Source: CAJWPI01 sp964635015 (GTDB lineage Bacteria; Pseudomonadota; Gammaproteobacteria; Magnimaribacterales; Magnimaribacteraceae). From it: a stretch of 25,332 nucleotides of DNA. The stretch is taken from contig CAZWMS010000024.1 of the NCBI GenBank assembly GCA_964635015.1, forward strand, positions 1 through 25,332, given 5' to 3'. A model generated the notes under the pieces. The model saw only the letters and a list, made by a program, of their open reading frames with translations, was not told where the DNA came from and did no database searches. Shown here piece after piece: positions 23,704 through 25,332 of the stretch. The position numbers were made by a program, and so were the translations under genes. Position 1 is the stretch's first letter, and every line of letters starts with the position of its first letter.

Positions 23704-24354
23704 TTAAATAATTCTAAACTTTAGAAAAGTTTGTAATTCAAGAAGTGCATTTTTAGATTTAACTACCTTAATAGTTTTCATACCAAGAGCTTTAGCAGGT
23801 TTTAAGTTTATTCCCAGGTCATCTAAGAAAATAACTTCATGAGGATCTACGCCTCCTTTTTGACAGGCTAGTTTATAAAAATCTGGATCTGGTTTTCTAA
23901 CATTTTCTTTACTTGACTCAAATACGAAATCAAATAACCCCATGATTTCTTGGTTGGTTTCAGATATAGCTGTACCTACATTATCTTTTTCTAACTCCTG
24001 GTCTTCAGTAGATTGGATATTATTAGTTAAGCAGCCTTGAATAAGTTTATCTTTTATTTCACGAATAGCTTTAACCATTTTGGGTCTAATTTGACCTTTT
24101 ACAAGAGATAGGATTTGTTTACCTGGGATTGAATGACCAAATTGTCTGCTCTCAACCTCAAAGAGAGAATCAAATTCTTCTAGATCGATTTCACTTCTTT
24201 CTAATTTAGCCCAAGCATTATTATCTGGATTAGTAGAATTAATTGTTCTGATTAAATCTTTAGGTAAATTCTGTGATTCTTCGTAGATATTAAATGAATC
24301 AAAGGGACTGGTGGTTATAACTCCTCCAAAGTCCCAGATTACTGCTTTAATCAT
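23704..24354 (-). CDS. HAD-superfamily (subfamily IA) hydrolase
   Basis: 216 residues. Motif I is WDFGGVI (nucleophile D8; the usual second Asp is replaced by Gly, as in YihX-type phosphatases), motif II is CLTNN, motif III the lysine in RKPDPDFY, motif IV is FLDDLGINLKPAKALGM. The segment DFGGVITTSPF and the overall pattern recall the N-terminal phosphatase domain of soluble epoxide hydrolase and ACAD10. A small-molecule phosphatase is likely, substrate unknown. It is a single gene on the minus strand between the GST gene and divergent aroC, so its role cannot be inferred from neighbours. Confidence 0.85.
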   Translation of the reverse strand: MIKAVIWDFGGVITTSPFDSFNIYEESQNLPKDLIRTINSTNPDNNAWAKLERSEIDLEEFDSLFEVESRQFGHSIPGKQILSLVKGQIRPKMVKAIREIKDKLIQGCLTNNIQSTEDQELEKDNVGTAISETNQEIMGLFDFVFESSKENVRKPDPDFYKLACQKGGVDPHEVIFLDDLGINLKPAKALGMKTIKVVKSKNALLELQTFLKFRII

Positions 24355-24399
24355 GGCTTTAATCTTCTATTGAGGTCTTCATTATATTAAAAATAATAA

Positions 24400-24413
24400 A
24401 AATAATATTATTT
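24400..24413. repeat. AT-only perfect palindrome
   Basis: AAATAATATTATTT is a 14-base perfect inverted repeat in the 122-base gap between the HAD gene and aroC. The gap is otherwise AT-rich. It could be a regulator site or a chance event in AT-rich DNA; no known operator is matched. Confidence 0.5.
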
Positions 24414-24439
24414 AAACTATCCAAAAATTACAAAAAACC

Positions 24440-24445
24440 TATAAT
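24440..24445 (+). promoter_or_regulatory. Putative aroC -10 box
   Basis: A perfect TATAAT lies 31 bases before the aroC ATG. No convincing -35 box is found at 16-18 bases upstream, so this is weak support for a promoter. Confidence 0.4.
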
Positions 24446-24476
24446 CGCAAACCCTAAATTAGCTTAAGATAGCAAA

Positions 24477-25332
24477 ATGTCAGGAAATACAACTGGAAAA
24501 CTCTTTAATGTGACCACTTTTGGTGAGAGTCATGGGGCAGCTATGGGCTGCATAATTGATGGATGCCCTCCTGGTATGGAATTATCTGAAGAAGATATCC
24601 AGGTTTATTTAGACAAAAGAAAGCCTGGATCATCCAAGTTTACTACCCAAAGAAAAGAAGACGACAGAGTAGAAATTTTATCTGGAGTTTTTGAAGGCCA
24701 GACAACTGGAACCCCCATAGGCCTTTTAATAAAAAATAAGGACCAAAGGTCAAAGGATTATGACAAGTTGAAGGATGTCTTCAGGCCTTCTCATGCAGAT
24801 TATTCATATATCCAAAAATACGGGATAAGAGACCACAGAGGAGGTGGAAGAGCATCTGCTAGAGAAACAACTATGCGAGTGGCCGCAGGCTCTGTTGCTA
24901 GAAAATACCTAAAAGAGAGTTCAGGTATAGAGATTACTGGCTATCTAAGTCAAATTGGGAATATCGGAGTTAATGATATAGATTTAAATGAAATCGACAA
25001 AAACCCTTTCTTCTGTCCTGATAAGAAATTGATCCCTGAGATAGAAAAGCTTATCAATAAACTACGTGAGGAAGGAGACTCAATAGGTGCAAAAATAACT
25101 GTGAGCGTTACAAATTTACCTCCTGGGTTGGGAGAACCAGTTTTCGATAAACTAGATAGTGAAATAGCAAAGGCTCTAATGGGTATTAATGCTGTTAAAG
25201 GAGTTGAAATAGGAGCAGGTTTCTCTGTCATAGAGGCGAAGGGATCTGAAAGCAGGGATGAAATGTCTCCGGAGGGTTTTAAATCTAATTCATCTGGAGG
25301 AACTTCAGGAGGAATATCAACAGGACAAGATT
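24477..25332 (+). CDS. aroC: Chorismate synthase (5' part, open at right edge)
   Basis: The frame starts at ATG 24477 (an in-frame TAA lies at 24465) and is open to the window end, giving 285 complete codons of an expected 350-370. It converts 5-enolpyruvylshikimate 3-phosphate to chorismate with reduced FMN, the last common step of aromatic synthesis. Motifs: GESHGAAMGCIIDGCPPG at the N-terminus (catalytic His), RKEDDRVEILSGVFEG, DHRGGGRASARETTMRVAAGSVA, and GGISTGQD at the visible end. The usual SNHAGG block reads SNSSGGTSGG. No frameshift or stop is seen in the visible part. No Shine-Dalgarno site is clear. Confidence 0.95.
   Translation, partial: MSGNTTGKLFNVTTFGESHGAAMGCIIDGCPPGMELSEEDIQVYLDKRKPGSSKFTTQRKEDDRVEILSGVFEGQTTGTPIGLLIKNKDQRSKDYDKLKDVFRPSHADYSYIQKYGIRDHRGGGRASARETTMRVAAGSVARKYLKESSGIEITGYLSQIGNIGVNDIDLNEIDKNPFFCPDKKLIPEIEKLINKLREEGDSIGAKITVSVTNLPPGLGEPVFDKLDSEIAKALMGINAVKGVEIGAGFSVIEAKGSESRDEMSPEGFKSNSSGGTSGGISTGQD

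Noticed and set aside
24950..25231. Minus-strand 93-codon frame at the right end
   Set aside because: Antisense to aroC, whose motifs are unmistakable.

Overview
The window is AT-rich, densely coded chromosomal DNA from what looks like a marine-type gammaproteobacterium. LexA matches the Escherichia coli protein residue for residue at its functional sites and has an E. coli-type SOS box; ThrH, MazG, PrpB and the Wza/YjbH/YjbF export genes also point to gammaproteobacteria. The compact layout, low GC, many acyl-CoA dehydrogenases and short intergenic gaps would fit a SAR86-like lineage, but that placement is inference. I see no rRNA, tRNA, CRISPR array, insertion sequence or phage gene. No stretch without a gene reaches 300 bases; the longest is about 122 bases, before aroC.

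Region 1 (1-2151): the 3' end of a long, very acidic, Gly/Asp/Thr-rich repeat protein that is open through the left edge. It starts with a perfect-register 24-bp tandem repeat and continues as dispersed DPNTGG/PGYQG modules. A strong bidirectional terminator closes it. Region 2 (2171-6959, minus strand): a three-gene envelope polysaccharide export unit (SLBB/Wza-like, then YjbH-like beta-barrel, then YjbF/GfcB-like lipoprotein), with no glycosyltransferases in view. Region 3 (7035-8620, minus): NAD kinase and a YhhQ-type queuosine-precursor transporter, overlapping by seven bases. Region 4 (8691-12952): a sirtuin, a zinc alcohol dehydrogenase, and two adjacent acyl-CoA dehydrogenase genes whose complementary motif losses suggest one heteromeric enzyme.

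Region 5 (12942-17304, plus): mazG, a PlsC-type acyltransferase and topA. Region 6 (17317-18852): lexA and a cytosolic 5'-nucleotidase gene diverge from one LexA operator. Region 7 (18931-23683, plus): thrH, then prpB-prpC-prpD (the methylcitrate cycle, oxidising propionyl-CoA to pyruvate and succinate) and a glutathione S-transferase-like gene, tightly spaced and probably one operon. Region 8: a HAD phosphatase on the minus strand, and the 5' part of aroC (chorismate synthase) running off the right edge.

Functionally, region 4 (acyl-CoA and alcohol oxidation) could supply propionyl-CoA to region 7. The main candidates for something new are the repeat protein beside the stripped-down export unit, the shared SOS operator for the nucleotidase, and the split acyl-CoA dehydrogenase. 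Several gene starts were moved from TTG or upstream codons to ATG codons with better Shine-Dalgarno sites or family N-termini (alcohol dehydrogenase, thrH, prpC, the SLBB protein).
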